Notes under the pieces: generated by a model | What the model was told of the DNA's origin: nothing | What the model saw: only the letters and a program-made list of their open reading frames with translations | Databases searched by the model: none | Translations under genes and position numbers: made by a program | Assembly: GCA_019750335.1 (NCBI GenBank) | Contig: JAIEOQ010000001.1 | Coordinates: forward strand, 62,001-126,000 | Source of the DNA: Candidatus Obscuribacterales bacterium | GTDB taxonomy: Bacteria; Cyanobacteriota; Vampirovibrionia; Obscuribacterales; Obscuribacteraceae | Direction: 5' to 3' | DNA: 64,000 bases | Shown: piece by piece, positions 1 through 9,089 of the stretch | Layout: each line of letters starts with the position of its first letter | Position numbering within the stretch: position 1 is the first letter of the stretch

Positions 1-576
1 TCTATGGCTGATGCCGCCGCCGCCCTTGAATCCTATTCGCTAAAGACCGAAATGACGGTTTTTAAGGGCAGCAAAGTCATTCATGAAAATAGCAACTTTT
101 ATTTTAAAAAGCCGCGTCTGCTGCGGGCTGAAGAGCTCGGACCGCATAAAAAAGGCTCCGTTGCCGTTTTGCAAGCAAATGGCAAGTTGAGAGGACATTT
201 AGGCGGTATGCTTTCAAAATTCGTGTCTGATGTGGATCCGAGCTCTTCCTGGGCTGTATCGGCGAATGACTATCCTTTGGTAAAATCTGATTTTTATTCA
301 ATGTCTCAAGTCATGGTTGGCTTCTTGAATTCCGGATACAAAGGATTGGTTACTGGTCACCCGGTTAAAGTTCCGGGACAGAGCGCCGAGGTTTATGTAA
401 TTGAACTTTACAAAACAGGCGACAATCGTGAGTTAATAAAGCGAGCTTATATAAACCCGCAAACCTTGTTGCCCGTCGAATGGTTTGACTATAAAGACGG
501 TAAGTTATTCGCTCATACCTTTTGGAAAAATTTGCGTCTGAATATTGATCTACCGGCATCGTTGTTTAAGTTGTAA
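1..576 (+). CDS. LolA-like outer-membrane lipoprotein carrier-type protein, 5' end outside window
   Basis: The frame is open to the left edge of the window, so the true start is probably outside and the ATG at 4 may be internal. The visible 190 residues alternate short beta-strand-like segments: an N-terminal stretch about a tested macromolecule, then phrases such as PQTLLPVEWFDYKDGK, which resembles the strand pairs of LolA/DUF1571-type periplasmic proteins. These proteins form an open beta-barrel that carries lipids or lipoproteins. No signal peptide is seen because the N-terminus is missing. The ICMT-like gene follows 15 bp downstream on the same strand. The fold assignment is tentative. 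Confidence 0.55.
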   Translation, partial: SMADAAAALESYSLKTEMTVFKGSKVIHENSNFYFKKPRLLRAEELGPHKKGSVAVLQANGKLRGHLGGMLSKFVSDVDPSSSWAVSANDYPLVKSDFYSMSQVMVGFLNSGYKGLVTGHPVKVPGQSAEVYVIELYKTGDNRELIKRAYINPQTLLPVEWFDYKDGKLFAHTFWKNLRLNIDLPASLFKL

Positions 577-591
577 GAAAAAGAGGGATTC

Positions 592-1242
592 ATGTTTTTA
601 AATTGGCCAACAGTTTGTACTGCGACATTGGTAGCTGTCGGGTCGCTTTTTGCTGCACCGGTTCTCTATCAAGGCTTTACTCGCCGTGGAAAAGGGGTTT
701 TTTACGAGAAAAATTTCCTGATTCAACGTGCACCGCAGTATGCAACTTTGCTGAATGTCATTGTGATCGTTCTTGCTTTTTTGACCGGTAACAGCATTAT
801 TCACTTAGGAGATTTCGATTCCTGGCTGAATTCATTCAACTGGTTTGGGCCGATGGTGTCGCAAAGCGTATCTTGGCTCGGTGTAGTTGTTTTAGTCAGC
901 GGTCTAGTCTTTATGATTGGCGGTTGGTATTCCTTAGGCGAAAGCTTCACCACCGATGCTGAAGTGTTGGATGGACATAAAATTCGTAAAGACGGCTTAT
1001 TGAAATATGTAATGCATCCGGCTTATTCAGGCATTATTCAATCGGTGCTCGGTGCTTCTTTAGCTTCATCTTCACTTTTAGCGGCGCTTATTTGTGTTTG
1101 TGTAGTGGCGCCTTTGTGGTTAAATCGAGCTAAATATGAAGAAGCGCTTTTATTGAAAACACTCGGCGCCGAGTACAAAAATTATGCAGAAGAGATGGGC
1201 TGGCGACGTTTAGTTCCGCGCTTCATTCCAATTGGCGTATAA
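592..1242 (+). CDS. Isoprenylcysteine carboxyl methyltransferase-like integral membrane protein
   Basis: This 216-residue protein has about five hydrophobic segments. Its C-terminal half carries the ICMT/PEMT-type signature: a GxRxx-like loop after the fourth helix, KYVMHPAYSG (about residues 139-148) and a closing YKNYAEEMGWRRLVPRF. In the family this part binds S-adenosylmethionine and a lipidated or small hydrophobic substrate at the membrane face. The ATG at 592 follows an AGAGGGA ribosome-binding site with good spacing. The real substrate cannot be deduced. Bacterial members are often annotated only as isoprenylcysteine carboxylmethyltransferase family. Confidence 0.8.
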   Translation: MFLNWPTVCTATLVAVGSLFAAPVLYQGFTRRGKGVFYEKNFLIQRAPQYATLLNVIVIVLAFLTGNSIIHLGDFDSWLNSFNWFGPMVSQSVSWLGVVVLVSGLVFMIGGWYSLGESFTTDAEVLDGHKIRKDGLLKYVMHPAYSGIIQSVLGASLASSSLLAALICVCVVAPLWLNRAKYEEALLLKTLGAEYKNYAEEMGWRRLVPRFIPIGV

Positions 1243-1344
1243 GCGGAACGGGAACTTATGGTGACTTGTTAATGTCGTAAAGGCTATCAAGAGTTATGCA
1301 TTCCTGGCATAATCTATAGCAAAAGGCGATTAAAGGAGCCTGAC

Positions 1345-2055
1345 GTGGTCAATTCCCCAACACTTCGGCTGGCAGTATTATTATCCGCGGCTTGTGCAAT
1401 CACTATTTCAGTAGAAAGTATCGCTGCCGATAAAAATGAATTTCCTAAACAAAGCGCTTCTTTGCCTGTGATTGATGCGACGGAAAGCAAACGAGAAGCG
1501 ACTGTCGTACCGCTTTCACGTTTAATCACGGCTGCGGATCGCAAAAAGCTGGGCAAAGGACAAGCAATCTCTTTTGTCGAAGAAAAAGCCGGTGGCCATC
1601 GCTGGGTAACAGCCCGGGTTCATATTAGAGCTAAGCGTCATGTAGTCTGGGAAACAGTCCATGAAGAGCGTAAGAACGATCCTGACTTGGCTTACAGTAA
1701 AGTTCTGGAAGAAAGTAAAAACCATGCGGTAATCGAGCAAAAATTCGTGCTCTTGCCTGTAATCGGTGCTTCCGTCTGTGTAATGAAAAACCATGAAGTG
1801 CCAATGGAAAGGATCGATTATCAACTAATAAAATCGGATCGTTTTAAGGCGATGGAAGGCAGTTGGACTTTGTTGCCCGGAGAAGATCCGAATAGCACAG
1901 TGCTTGAACTTTCTACTTATTTGGATTTGGGCTTGCCGGTTCCGCGTGGAATTTTTGAAGGAATTACCGGTAAAAAACTGGAGCGCCGTTTGACTAATGT
2001 CAAACGAGCTGCCGAACAAGCTCAAGCTCGTACAGTTGCGCAAAAACCGGAATAA
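1345..2055 (+). CDS. Exported SRPBCC (START-like) family protein
   Basis: The gene starts with GTG at 1345, seven bases after AAAGGAG at 1332-1338. Residues 1-28 look like a cleavable signal peptide (hydrophobic core LRLAVLLSAACAITISV, then ESIAA). After a linker, residues from about 75 to 220 show the START/polyketide-cyclase pattern: a strand with RVHIRAKRHVVWETVHEER, a central beta-sheet, and a C-terminal helix following GLPVPRGIFEG. Such domains bind hydrophobic ligands. An exported version could handle membrane lipids or quinones, but no ligand is visible. It converges with the ppx gene, two bases away. Confidence 0.7.
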   Translation: MVNSPTLRLAVLLSAACAITISVESIAADKNEFPKQSASLPVIDATESKREATVVPLSRLITAADRKKLGKGQAISFVEEKAGGHRWVTARVHIRAKRHVVWETVHEERKNDPDLAYSKVLEESKNHAVIEQKFVLLPVIGASVCVMKNHEVPMERIDYQLIKSDRFKAMEGSWTLLPGEDPNSTVLELSTYLDLGLPVPRGIFEGITGKKLERRLTNVKRAAEQAQARTVAQKPE

Positions 2056-2057
2056 CT

Positions 2058-3725
2058 TTATTTCTTGCGGTTTGAACTCAGTCGATTCTCTACGCGAACT
2101 TCAAAAGTTAGGCGGAGCTGAAAGAGTTTTTCGAAAAGAGATTTCTTTTCTTTCAAAGCCCAAGTCTCCGGTTCCCAGCTTTCTCCCGGACGTACATAAA
2201 TAATCAGAGAAAGCGTTGAGCGATCGTCTTTAGCTTTGAGCGGCAACTCGAAATCAAATTCCAAACGTTGTATGACTTGGCGGTGGCTGCGATCAAGCGC
2301 TTCGGCCAGACGTAATATTGAGGCCATTTCGGCGACCATTCTTTTGTCTTGGGGCGAGAGTGCGGCAAAAGAATCATGAGATTCTTTCGGATCGCTGCCC
2401 CGATGAAAGCGAGCAACATTGGCAATCAAGCTTACTTCTTCTTCTGAGTGACCAAGCAAGCCGCCATTTTTGATCAAATAATAGCTATGTTTATGGTGCC
2501 CGTTGCGCCCGATAAACATGCCTACATCATGAAGCATGGCTGCTGACCACAATATGTGTTGGACTTCCTCTCCGTAGGTATGGAGCTTGAATGATTTCAG
2601 GCGTTCAAAAATGTCGACTGCCAGTTCGGCAACCTGCTCGGCGTGGTCGGTACTGGCCTGATATTTATCCAGCAGTTCATGAACGCTTTTAGCCCGAGGA
2701 TTGCGGTGCTCGTTAAGACCGGCTTCCAGCCAGCCTTGACCAAGAAGCATGTCGACTACGACACCTTCGCGTAGAGCCGCGCTGCAAACTAAAATTTCTT
2801 CGACTTCAAGTGAGCGCATTGTTTCCAGAAGTACGATTGCTCCGGCTAATATGGTTCGGTTGCGGTCGGAGCTTAGCTCTTTTACCCGTTCGCCGTTTAA
2901 GGAAGCTGATTCAAGAAAAGCAACGATAGTTTCCAGCGCTTCAAGAGTAAGCACGTAACCATGAGAATCAAGGTTTGTTTTACGCTGGCGAATGCGATCT
3001 AGCTTTGCCAGTGCTTGTACAGTTCCGGAAGTACCGATTAACTGTTTAAAGCCTCCGCTTTCGCTTAAGCGGGCGGCAGCTGGACGCAACATGCCGCGCA
3101 CTTCATCATGAAGTTCGCGAATCTCTTGGGCCGTTGGTTTTTCGCGTTTGAAAAAACGTTGGGTAAGCCGAGCGGCTCCCAGTTTGTATGATTCGGTGAA
3201 ATAAGTGCGATGACGATCGCCGACAATGATCTCGGTGCTGCCACCGCCAATATCAACAATGGCAAAGTTGCCTTTGAGTTCGGGCATGCTCCAGAGCACG
3301 CCTAAATAGATCAGGCGAGCTTCCTCTTTGCCCGAAATCATCCGGGCATCAAGCCCGAGTTCATTGCGAATAACAGCTAACACTTCTTCGCCGTTATCCG
3401 ATTCGCGTACGGCCGAGGTAGCTACAGCCAAAATCCGTCTGGCACCTTTTTGTTGTGCCTTGTTTCGCATCTCTTCCAGAATATGCAAAGCTGCCGATAA
3501 GGCGTTTTGATCGATTGTATGTGCCGAAAGCGCCCGGCGGAAAAAAGGCACCGCTTCTTTGACACGGGTAATTACTTCAAAATGGTCGCGTTCTTCGCTG
3601 GCTTGGCAAACAATCATGTGGAAAGAATTGGTTCCCATGTCGATGCAAGCTAAAACCGGTGGTCCATAAACCTCGGTAAAAGACTTTTTCGGTTTGGTTT
3701 TGCTGGCAGTGCTGGCAGGCGACAT
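2058..3725 (-). CDS. ppx: Ppx/GppA family exopolyphosphatase / pppGpp phosphohydrolase with C-terminal HD domain
   Basis: The enzyme removes terminal phosphate from polyphosphate or pppGpp. The actin-like ATPase fold is clear: phosphate loop CIDMGTNSFHMIV (residues 27-39), the GKEEARLIYLG segment with the catalytic Glu near 135, and the second loop DIGGGST (158-164). The C-terminal third (about 355-555) carries an HD-type helical domain with the pair AAMLHDVG and a later GHHKHSYYLI, as in full-length E. coli Ppx and GppA. The length of 555 residues fits the long form. Ppx and GppA cannot be separated by eye. No strong Shine-Dalgarno precedes the ATG. It is divergent from the permease at 3867. 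Confidence 0.9.
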   Translation of the reverse strand: MSPASTASKTKPKKSFTEVYGPPVLACIDMGTNSFHMIVCQASEERDHFEVITRVKEAVPFFRRALSAHTIDQNALSAALHILEEMRNKAQQKGARRILAVATSAVRESDNGEEVLAVIRNELGLDARMISGKEEARLIYLGVLWSMPELKGNFAIVDIGGGSTEIIVGDRHRTYFTESYKLGAARLTQRFFKREKPTAQEIRELHDEVRGMLRPAAARLSESGGFKQLIGTSGTVQALAKLDRIRQRKTNLDSHGYVLTLEALETIVAFLESASLNGERVKELSSDRNRTILAGAIVLLETMRSLEVEEILVCSAALREGVVVDMLLGQGWLEAGLNEHRNPRAKSVHELLDKYQASTDHAEQVAELAVDIFERLKSFKLHTYGEEVQHILWSAAMLHDVGMFIGRNGHHKHSYYLIKNGGLLGHSEEEVSLIANVARFHRGSDPKESHDSFAALSPQDKRMVAEMASILRLAEALDRSHRQVIQRLEFDFELPLKAKDDRSTLSLIIYVRPGESWEPETWALKEKKSLFEKLFQLRLTFEVRVENRLSSNRKK

Positions 3726-3866
3726 TTAGAGTTGGAACCGGTAGGGCAATACAGTACAAAGGTATCACGAGTCCAGAGGAAGAGGGACCCGAATTAAGCG
3801 TAATTTCCGCATGGACATAAAAGTCTTTCAACCTGAGAATGGCAGATATCGATTGAGGGACACTGA

Positions 3867-5201
3867 ATGGATATTGAAAGGCGCGGGCCTGTCACTATGG
3901 GTCTTCTTTGGATCACCATGGTCACTTTTTTTCCCTGTGTTTTAATCGGTTTTCAGTGGTTCAAAGACGGTATTACTCTGCCGCAAGTTTTATTATGTTC
4001 GGCTTTAAGCTGTCTGCTTATACTCTTATATGGTGCTTCGGCTGCTCAGCTGGGGGCTTTGTCCGGACGAGGCTACGGTCAACTTAACCGTCAAGTTTTC
4101 GGTTCTATTGGCGCCTCCCTGATTGATTTCAATTTAGTGGGCATGGCAATTATTTGGTATGGGTTGGCGGCTCTGTTTCTAGCCGAAGCTCTGCTTGGAC
4201 TTTTTCATCTGCCTGTAGCTAAAGCCCCTTTAGCTTTTAGTTTAGGCGTAATTATGGCTTGCAACAATTTTTTCGGCTTTAAGGGCGTAGCTAATTTCGC
4301 TCGCTATTTTGCGGCGCCGATGTTGCTCGTTTGGGTCTGTTACTGCTTTTGCAAAGCAGCACCAGTCTGTCCTTCCGCTGTTTTGATTGCGCCGCCGACT
4401 CTCTCCTTCGCTGCCGCTTTTACGGCCGTCTGCTCTTTCGGCTTCGGCATAGTCGTTTGGGGAAACGAAGCGGACTATTGGCGTTACGGTAAACCAAAAG
4501 TGGCAAATTCAGTCATCCCTATGGCTTTGGCTCTTTGTTTAGGCTTGATTGTTTTTCCGGCAACCGGCTGGATGCTTTCCAAAATTACCGGCATAACCGA
4601 TTATGCCGCTGCTACCGAGTTTATGAATGCTTATTCTTTTGCCGGCATTCCTTTGATTGGTGCTTTAGTTTTATCGGCTTCTTATTTTGCGGCAAACGAT
4701 TCCGGTTTGTACGGTTCGTCCATTGCTTTAGAAAATCTACTGGCGATCAAACATAAGCCGGCGGTGATTATACTGGCTGGCTTGGGTTCTTGTGTCGCTT
4801 TTGCTCTTTCCACCTGGGGCGGAGCAAAATCACTTGAAGCTATAGGTACTCTCAGTGGAGTTATGTTGCCTGTTCCGACAGTGATTGTGCTTGGTGAATG
4901 GTTTTTGTCCAGCAGAGTATTCGGTTTAGGGCAGATCTTCATCAAGCCCGGAGTCTGCTTTTGCGAAAGCAAGCTGATCTCGGCTCCGACGATTACGCTT
5001 TTGCTGGCTTTTATTTTTGGTATAGCTACATCGGGGCTGATACCGGGCACGGCAAGCTTGCATGTCGGCGTGACTATTTTGCAAACTTGGCTTTTCGCTC
5101 TTGCTATTTATGTGCCATGGCGCATTTATGAATATCGCAAAGCCGTGTCGGCGGCATCTTCGGCTGAAGCGATACAATCGGGAATACCGACCCCATTATA
5201 A
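3867..5201 (+). CDS. NCS1-type (purine/cytosine permease-like) membrane transporter
   Basis: The 444 residues form about 12 hydrophobic helices. The N-terminal RRGPVTMGLLWITMVTF and the repeated small-residue-rich helices resemble nucleobase:cation symporter-1 proteins such as CodB, which import cytosine, hydantoins or thiamine precursors with sodium or protons. Characteristic polar breaks occur in the first and sixth helices (for example FGIVVWGNEADYWRYG around 192-207). No neighbouring nucleobase enzyme indicates the substrate. The 3' end overlaps the convergent hemG gene by 76 bp. Family is likely; substrate is unknown. Confidence 0.7.
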   Translation: MDIERRGPVTMGLLWITMVTFFPCVLIGFQWFKDGITLPQVLLCSALSCLLILLYGASAAQLGALSGRGYGQLNRQVFGSIGASLIDFNLVGMAIIWYGLAALFLAEALLGLFHLPVAKAPLAFSLGVIMACNNFFGFKGVANFARYFAAPMLLVWVCYCFCKAAPVCPSAVLIAPPTLSFAAAFTAVCSFGFGIVVWGNEADYWRYGKPKVANSVIPMALALCLGLIVFPATGWMLSKITGITDYAAATEFMNAYSFAGIPLIGALVLSASYFAANDSGLYGSSIALENLLAIKHKPAVIILAGLGSCVAFALSTWGGAKSLEAIGTLSGVMLPVPTVIVLGEWFLSSRVFGLGQIFIKPGVCFCESKLISAPTITLLLAFIFGIATSGLIPGTASLHVGVTILQTWLFALAIYVPWRIYEYRKAVSAASSAEAIQSGIPTPL

Positions 5202-6535
5202 GCGTTGCCGGCCAGGAAAATGCCAGGCAAAGTTTTCAGGTCTGTATTAATCTTGTCGATAAGCTCTTCGTGCCCGATGTGGTATTGAGGCATGGCATTG
5301 TCATAGCGAGTGAGCAAAGAAAAAAGCGGTCGTGTTTTCACGCCGAGATAGTCGTGTAGATCTTGCCAGACTAAACATTCAATTTGATCGTTGCCGAGCT
5401 TGAGCAGATCGCTTTGCAAAGCACCGCCGACAAAGGCTCTTAAAATCACCTGATCTTCCGGGCAGCGTCCGGCAAATTTTATGCTGCTGAAACTGCAGGC
5501 GATGATGTGACGCTTTTCGGCAGCCGGTACGACAAAGCCGAATCCGTCCAACTGATGTTTTATATCGCTGCGTTTGTAAATCATATTCAATACGGCCGAA
5601 GACGCGTATTGAATGGAGTCCAGCTTGCGTGAAAGCTCAAGGTCAAGCTCTTTCAGCATGCGCGCTGCGGTGTAAGCCGGTGAGCAAATAATTACGGCGT
5701 CACAAGCGTATGTGTCACCGTCGGTAGTGACTATTTCGTAAGCGTTACGCTCCTGCCCGCGGCGAATTTTTAAGACAGCTTTATTGTAATGCAGGCAGTC
5801 TTTAGGTAGAGCTTGAGTAAGAGACTCAATAAGCTGACCTAATCCTGGCTCCAGGCTTGCGAACATGCTGTAGCGCGCACCGGTTTCTGATTTTTTTGCT
5901 TTTTTGTTTTTTTTCTGAGCGAGCAATCCATGAATGATGCTGCCGTATTTCTGTTCCAGTTTGATAAAGCGCGGCATAGTGGACTTTAAGCTGAGCTTTT
6001 CCGGATCGGCAGTATAAATCCCGCCAATTAAGGGCTGCGCAATACGTTCAAGAGCTTCTTGACCGAAGCGGCGGCGGACGAATTGAGCCAGGCTCTCATC
6101 TTTTTGTTCTTTGTTTTTGGGCAAAAAAAGATCCCAGGCCATGCGCAGTTTGCCTTTTAAGCTCAAAAGTTTTGTTTTAGCGAAAGGCAAAAATTCAGTC
6201 GGTGCAAGCAGTGTAAAACCGGCGGGTAAGGGGTGTAGAATCCCGCCCCAAGCGATAAAGCTGCGTCGATTCTTTTCGTTGGTTTGAATTAGTCGGCTTT
6301 CCAAAGCTAATTCTCGGCAGAGAGTCAGAGCTGATTCTTTTTCAGTGAGAAACGCATCAGGACCTGCTTCAAGCAAGCAATCTTTATAGCGGTGCGTTTT
6401 GATTACACCGCCGGGGCGCGACGAGGCTTCCAGAATAATTATTTCCGGTTTTTCTTTGGCGTTGTGCAGGCGAAAAGCAGCTGCCAGACCGGTAATACCG
6501 GCGCCGATAACGACAATGCGCGATTTGCTGCTCAT
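5126..6535 (-). CDS. hemG: Protoporphyrinogen IX oxidase, HemY-type flavoprotein
   Basis: The product oxidises protoporphyrinogen IX (or coproporphyrinogen III) for heme synthesis, using FAD and oxygen. The FAD Rossmann motif VVIGAGITGLAAAFRL is at residues 8-23, followed by LEASSRPGGVIKT. The C-terminus has the second FAD motif GIFLAGNAYNGVGIPDCI. The length of 469 residues matches HemY/HemG type I enzymes. A lysine-rich insertion (KKNKKAKK) lies near residue 205. Its start is three bases after the hemE stop, so the two genes form an operon. The last 76 bases are antisense to the permease gene end. Confidence 0.93.
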   Translation of the reverse strand: MSSKSRIVVIGAGITGLAAAFRLHNAKEKPEIIILEASSRPGGVIKTHRYKDCLLEAGPDAFLTEKESALTLCRELALESRLIQTNEKNRRSFIAWGGILHPLPAGFTLLAPTEFLPFAKTKLLSLKGKLRMAWDLFLPKNKEQKDESLAQFVRRRFGQEALERIAQPLIGGIYTADPEKLSLKSTMPRFIKLEQKYGSIIHGLLAQKKNKKAKKSETGARYSMFASLEPGLGQLIESLTQALPKDCLHYNKAVLKIRRGQERNAYEIVTTDGDTYACDAVIICSPAYTAARMLKELDLELSRKLDSIQYASSAVLNMIYKRSDIKHQLDGFGFVVPAAEKRHIIACSFSSIKFAGRCPEDQVILRAFVGGALQSDLLKLGNDQIECLVWQDLHDYLGVKTRPLFSLLTRYDNAMPQYHIGHEELIDKINTDLKTLPGIFLAGNAYNGVGIPDCIASAEDAADTALRYS

Positions 6536-6538
6536 TGG

Positions 6539-7600
6539 CTAGCGCGCCGCTTCGTGGACCGTATTTACAAGATAGCGGACAAGCTCAATATCTGTGGGCG
6601 GTAAAACGCCGTGCCCTAAGTTGAAAATGTGTCCGTTGTGTCCTTTGGCTTGTTTGAGGATAATTTCGGTTTTTTTCTTGATTGTTTCTTTGTTGCTCAA
6701 AAGAACAAGCGGATCGAGATTACCCTGCACTGCTCTGTCATAGCCTATTTTTTGCCAAGCTTGATCGAGATTGACACGCCAATCGAGACCGATTACATCA
6801 CCACCGGCTTGTTTCATCAACTCCAGAAGACTGGCGGTGCCGGTGCCGAAATGAATTACCGGCGTATTCGCTTTCAGCCCGGCGATTAAACGGCTGCTGT
6901 GGGGCAGTACGTATTGGGCATAATCGTCCGGTGATAAACAGCCGACCCAGCTATCGAATATTTGCAAAGCTTCCGCACCGCTTTCGGCTTGTGCGTTCAA
7001 ATAATCAATACTGAAATCGACGATGAAACTCATCAGCTCATGCCAAGTTTCGCTGTCCTTGTACATTAAGCCTTTAGTAAATTCGTAGTTGCGCGATGAA
7101 CCACCTTCGATTAAATAAGAAGCCAGAGTAAAAGGTGCACCGGCAAAGCCGATCAGCGGGACGCCAGGCTTTAGTGAACGGCAGGTCAACTCTATGGCTT
7201 TGAGGACGTAAGATAGGGCATCTCTCGCTTTAACTTTCTCCAGCTTAAGAAGATCCGCTTTGTTTCTGACGGGGCGGCTGATAACCGGACCTTCGCCTTT
7301 GACATAGTCAAGTCCGGCCCCCCACGCATCTATGGGCAGAAGAATATCGGCAAAAATAATGCCGGCATCGACATTCAACTGTTCTACAGCGAGAACGGTT
7401 ACTTCGCAAGCCAACTCCGGATTCTTGCAGAGTTCCAAAAGTCCGACTTTGGCCCGTATGTCGCGAAACTCTTTTTGATAGCGACCGGCTTGGCGCATCA
7501 GCCAAACTGGAGTGTAATCCGTTTTTTCGCGGCGACAAGCGCGGAGAAAATTACTGTCATGATTGCGAGATTGCAATGCCGGTTTGTTCAATTCAAGCAT
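6539..7600 (-). CDS. hemE: Uroporphyrinogen III decarboxylase
   Basis: HemE removes four carboxyl groups from uroporphyrinogen III to give coproporphyrinogen III in the cytosol. The protein has PVWLMRQAGRY at residues 31-41 with the substrate-binding Arg, the FADILLPIDAWG segment, GFAGAPFTLASYLIEGGSS and the closing FNLGHGVLPPTD. I chose ATG 7600, giving 353 residues, the normal size. The frame stays open another 60 codons upstream, but that extension lacks family similarity and would overlap the divergent TPR gene. Heme genes hemE and hemG are transcribed together. Confidence 0.95.
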   Translation of the reverse strand: MLELNKPALQSRNHDSNFLRACRREKTDYTPVWLMRQAGRYQKEFRDIRAKVGLLELCKNPELACEVTVLAVEQLNVDAGIIFADILLPIDAWGAGLDYVKGEGPVISRPVRNKADLLKLEKVKARDALSYVLKAIELTCRSLKPGVPLIGFAGAPFTLASYLIEGGSSRNYEFTKGLMYKDSETWHELMSFIVDFSIDYLNAQAESGAEALQIFDSWVGCLSPDDYAQYVLPHSSRLIAGLKANTPVIHFGTGTASLLELMKQAGGDVIGLDWRVNLDQAWQKIGYDRAVQGNLDPLVLLSNKETIKKKTEIILKQAKGHNGHIFNLGHGVLPPTDIELVRYLVNTVHEAAR

Positions 7601-7688
7601 TTCCGGGCGGTTCTTTATATGATTAGCAAGTTCTGATAGTATCGCACAATCATACGACCGAAGTTTATCAAGGGGCAGTGCGCATTCA

Positions 7689-8738
7689 ATGAGTAAATTC
7701 TTTGCTAAGGCTTTTCTTCTTGGCATCCCGCTTTCGTTAACTCTGAATTTTCCGGCGATTGCTGCTGATTCAGTCGACACTCTTGTCGAGCGGGGCGATC
7801 AGCTAATGATCCGTTCTAAGTTTAAAGAAGCGGCGGCTCAATTTCGTGAAGCCACTCGAGTCAATCCTGACTCTTCCACGGCGCATCTTAAGCTTGGTGC
7901 GGCTCTGGCAGCCCAGGATGATTATGAGACAGCAATTCTGGAAGAGAAAACTGCTCTAAAGTTAGATCCGAAATCTTTTTTGCCTCATATAGTTCTCGGT
8001 CAAATTTATGCCAATCAGAATAAAAATAACGAAGCAATCGCCGAGTTGAAACAAGCGATTCAACTTAAACCGAATAGCTATGGTGCTCACAAAGATTTGG
8101 CCATTGTTCATATAGCAGCCGGTCAAGTAGAAGAAGCGATTCCGGTCCTGAAAGCTGCTATTGCTTTGCGCCCGGATAAAGCGGAGCCCCATCTTAAGCT
8201 CGGTATTTTGCTGTCTAAACGAGGCAATCTTAAAGATGCTTTGAATGAAGCAGCCGAGGCTGTACGTCTTGATCCTAAAGATCCGGAAGCTCATGTGGCT
8301 TTAGGTAATATTTTATTGGAATCGGGAGATGTGCAAAGTTCGGTGATTCCTTTTCAGCAAGCTTTGCGTCTTTCGCCCAATCATCCTAATGCTATAAGTG
8401 GCTTGGGTTGGGCTCTTGCTGATCGTGGCATGATCGAGGAAGGCATAAAAGAACAGCGTAAAGCGATTAAAATTTATCCTGGTTTTATGCCTGCTTATGT
8501 GCGCTTAGCTGAATTGCTGGCAAAACAGGGTAATAATGCCGGTGCTGAAGCCCAGTATCATGCAGCCTTGAAAATAAATGGCAATGATATCGCTGTGCGC
8601 ACTGCATATGCTAAATTCCTGGATCATTCCGGTAAAAAAGCAGAAGCAAAAAGCGAATATCAGAAAGTTTTGCAGCAAGCTCCTCAATTCAAGCCAGCTG
8701 TAGATGGTCTTTCCGCTTTAGAAAAATCGGTCAAGTAG
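7689..8738 (+). CDS. Exported TPR-repeat protein
   Basis: A signal peptide (residues 1-26, core AFLLGIPLSLTLNFPAIAA) is followed by eight to nine consecutive 34-residue tetratricopeptide repeats from about residue 30 to 345. They show the usual A-x-x-x-L-G and P-x-x-A spacing, for example AHLKLGAALAAQDDYETAI. TPR arrays mediate protein-protein contacts; here in the periplasm. No catalytic domain is present. It is divergent from hemE and followed four bases later by folB, so it may share an mRNA with folB. The specific partner is unknown. Confidence 0.85.
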   Translation: MSKFFAKAFLLGIPLSLTLNFPAIAADSVDTLVERGDQLMIRSKFKEAAAQFREATRVNPDSSTAHLKLGAALAAQDDYETAILEEKTALKLDPKSFLPHIVLGQIYANQNKNNEAIAELKQAIQLKPNSYGAHKDLAIVHIAAGQVEEAIPVLKAAIALRPDKAEPHLKLGILLSKRGNLKDALNEAAEAVRLDPKDPEAHVALGNILLESGDVQSSVIPFQQALRLSPNHPNAISGLGWALADRGMIEEGIKEQRKAIKIYPGFMPAYVRLAELLAKQGNNAGAEAQYHAALKINGNDIAVRTAYAKFLDHSGKKAEAKSEYQKVLQQAPQFKPAVDGLSALEKSVK

Positions 8739-8741
8739 CTT

Positions 8742-9089
8742 GTGATTATACGCATCAAAAATCTGAAGCTAATGACTATTGTTGGTATCCATCCTTGGGA
8801 AAGGACGGATAAGCAACGAGTGATTCTTAATGTGGAAATTGAATTTGACGGCTCGAAAGCGGCTTATAGCGACGATATTGCCGATACGATTGATTATGCT
8901 GAGCTGAGCCAAGGCATTATTGATCATGTGGAGTCGTCTCAATATTTACTTGTGGAAAAATTAGCTCAATCAGTTCTGGACCTGATAATGGCTTTGCCTC
9001 AGGTTGAACGTGCAAGCGTTGAGCTGGACAAGCCGATGGCTATTGCTGCTGCCGATTCAACGTCAGTGCTTGTTACTGCCAAGCGTTGA
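8742..9089 (+). CDS. folB: Dihydroneopterin aldolase
   Basis: FolB cleaves 7,8-dihydroneopterin to 6-hydroxymethyl-dihydropterin in folate synthesis. The 115 residues match the family length. Visible hallmarks are VGIHPWERTDKQRV with the conserved Glu near residue 18, DTIDYAELSQGI with the Tyr, and VELDKPMAI near the C-terminus with the catalytic Lys. The start codon is GTG at 8742, four bases after the TPR gene stop. The end overlaps by 17 bp a convergent short-chain reductase that looks pterin-specific, so the region may gather pterin chemistry. Confidence 0.9.
   Translation: MIIRIKNLKLMTIVGIHPWERTDKQRVILNVEIEFDGSKAAYSDDIADTIDYAELSQGIIDHVESSQYLLVEKLAQSVLDLIMALPQVERASVELDKPMAIAAADSTSVLVTAKR

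Noticed and set aside
7601-7780. 60-codon upstream extension of the hemE frame
   Set aside because: It has no similarity to HemE, overlaps the divergent TPR gene start at 7689, and the start at 7600 gives the normal length.
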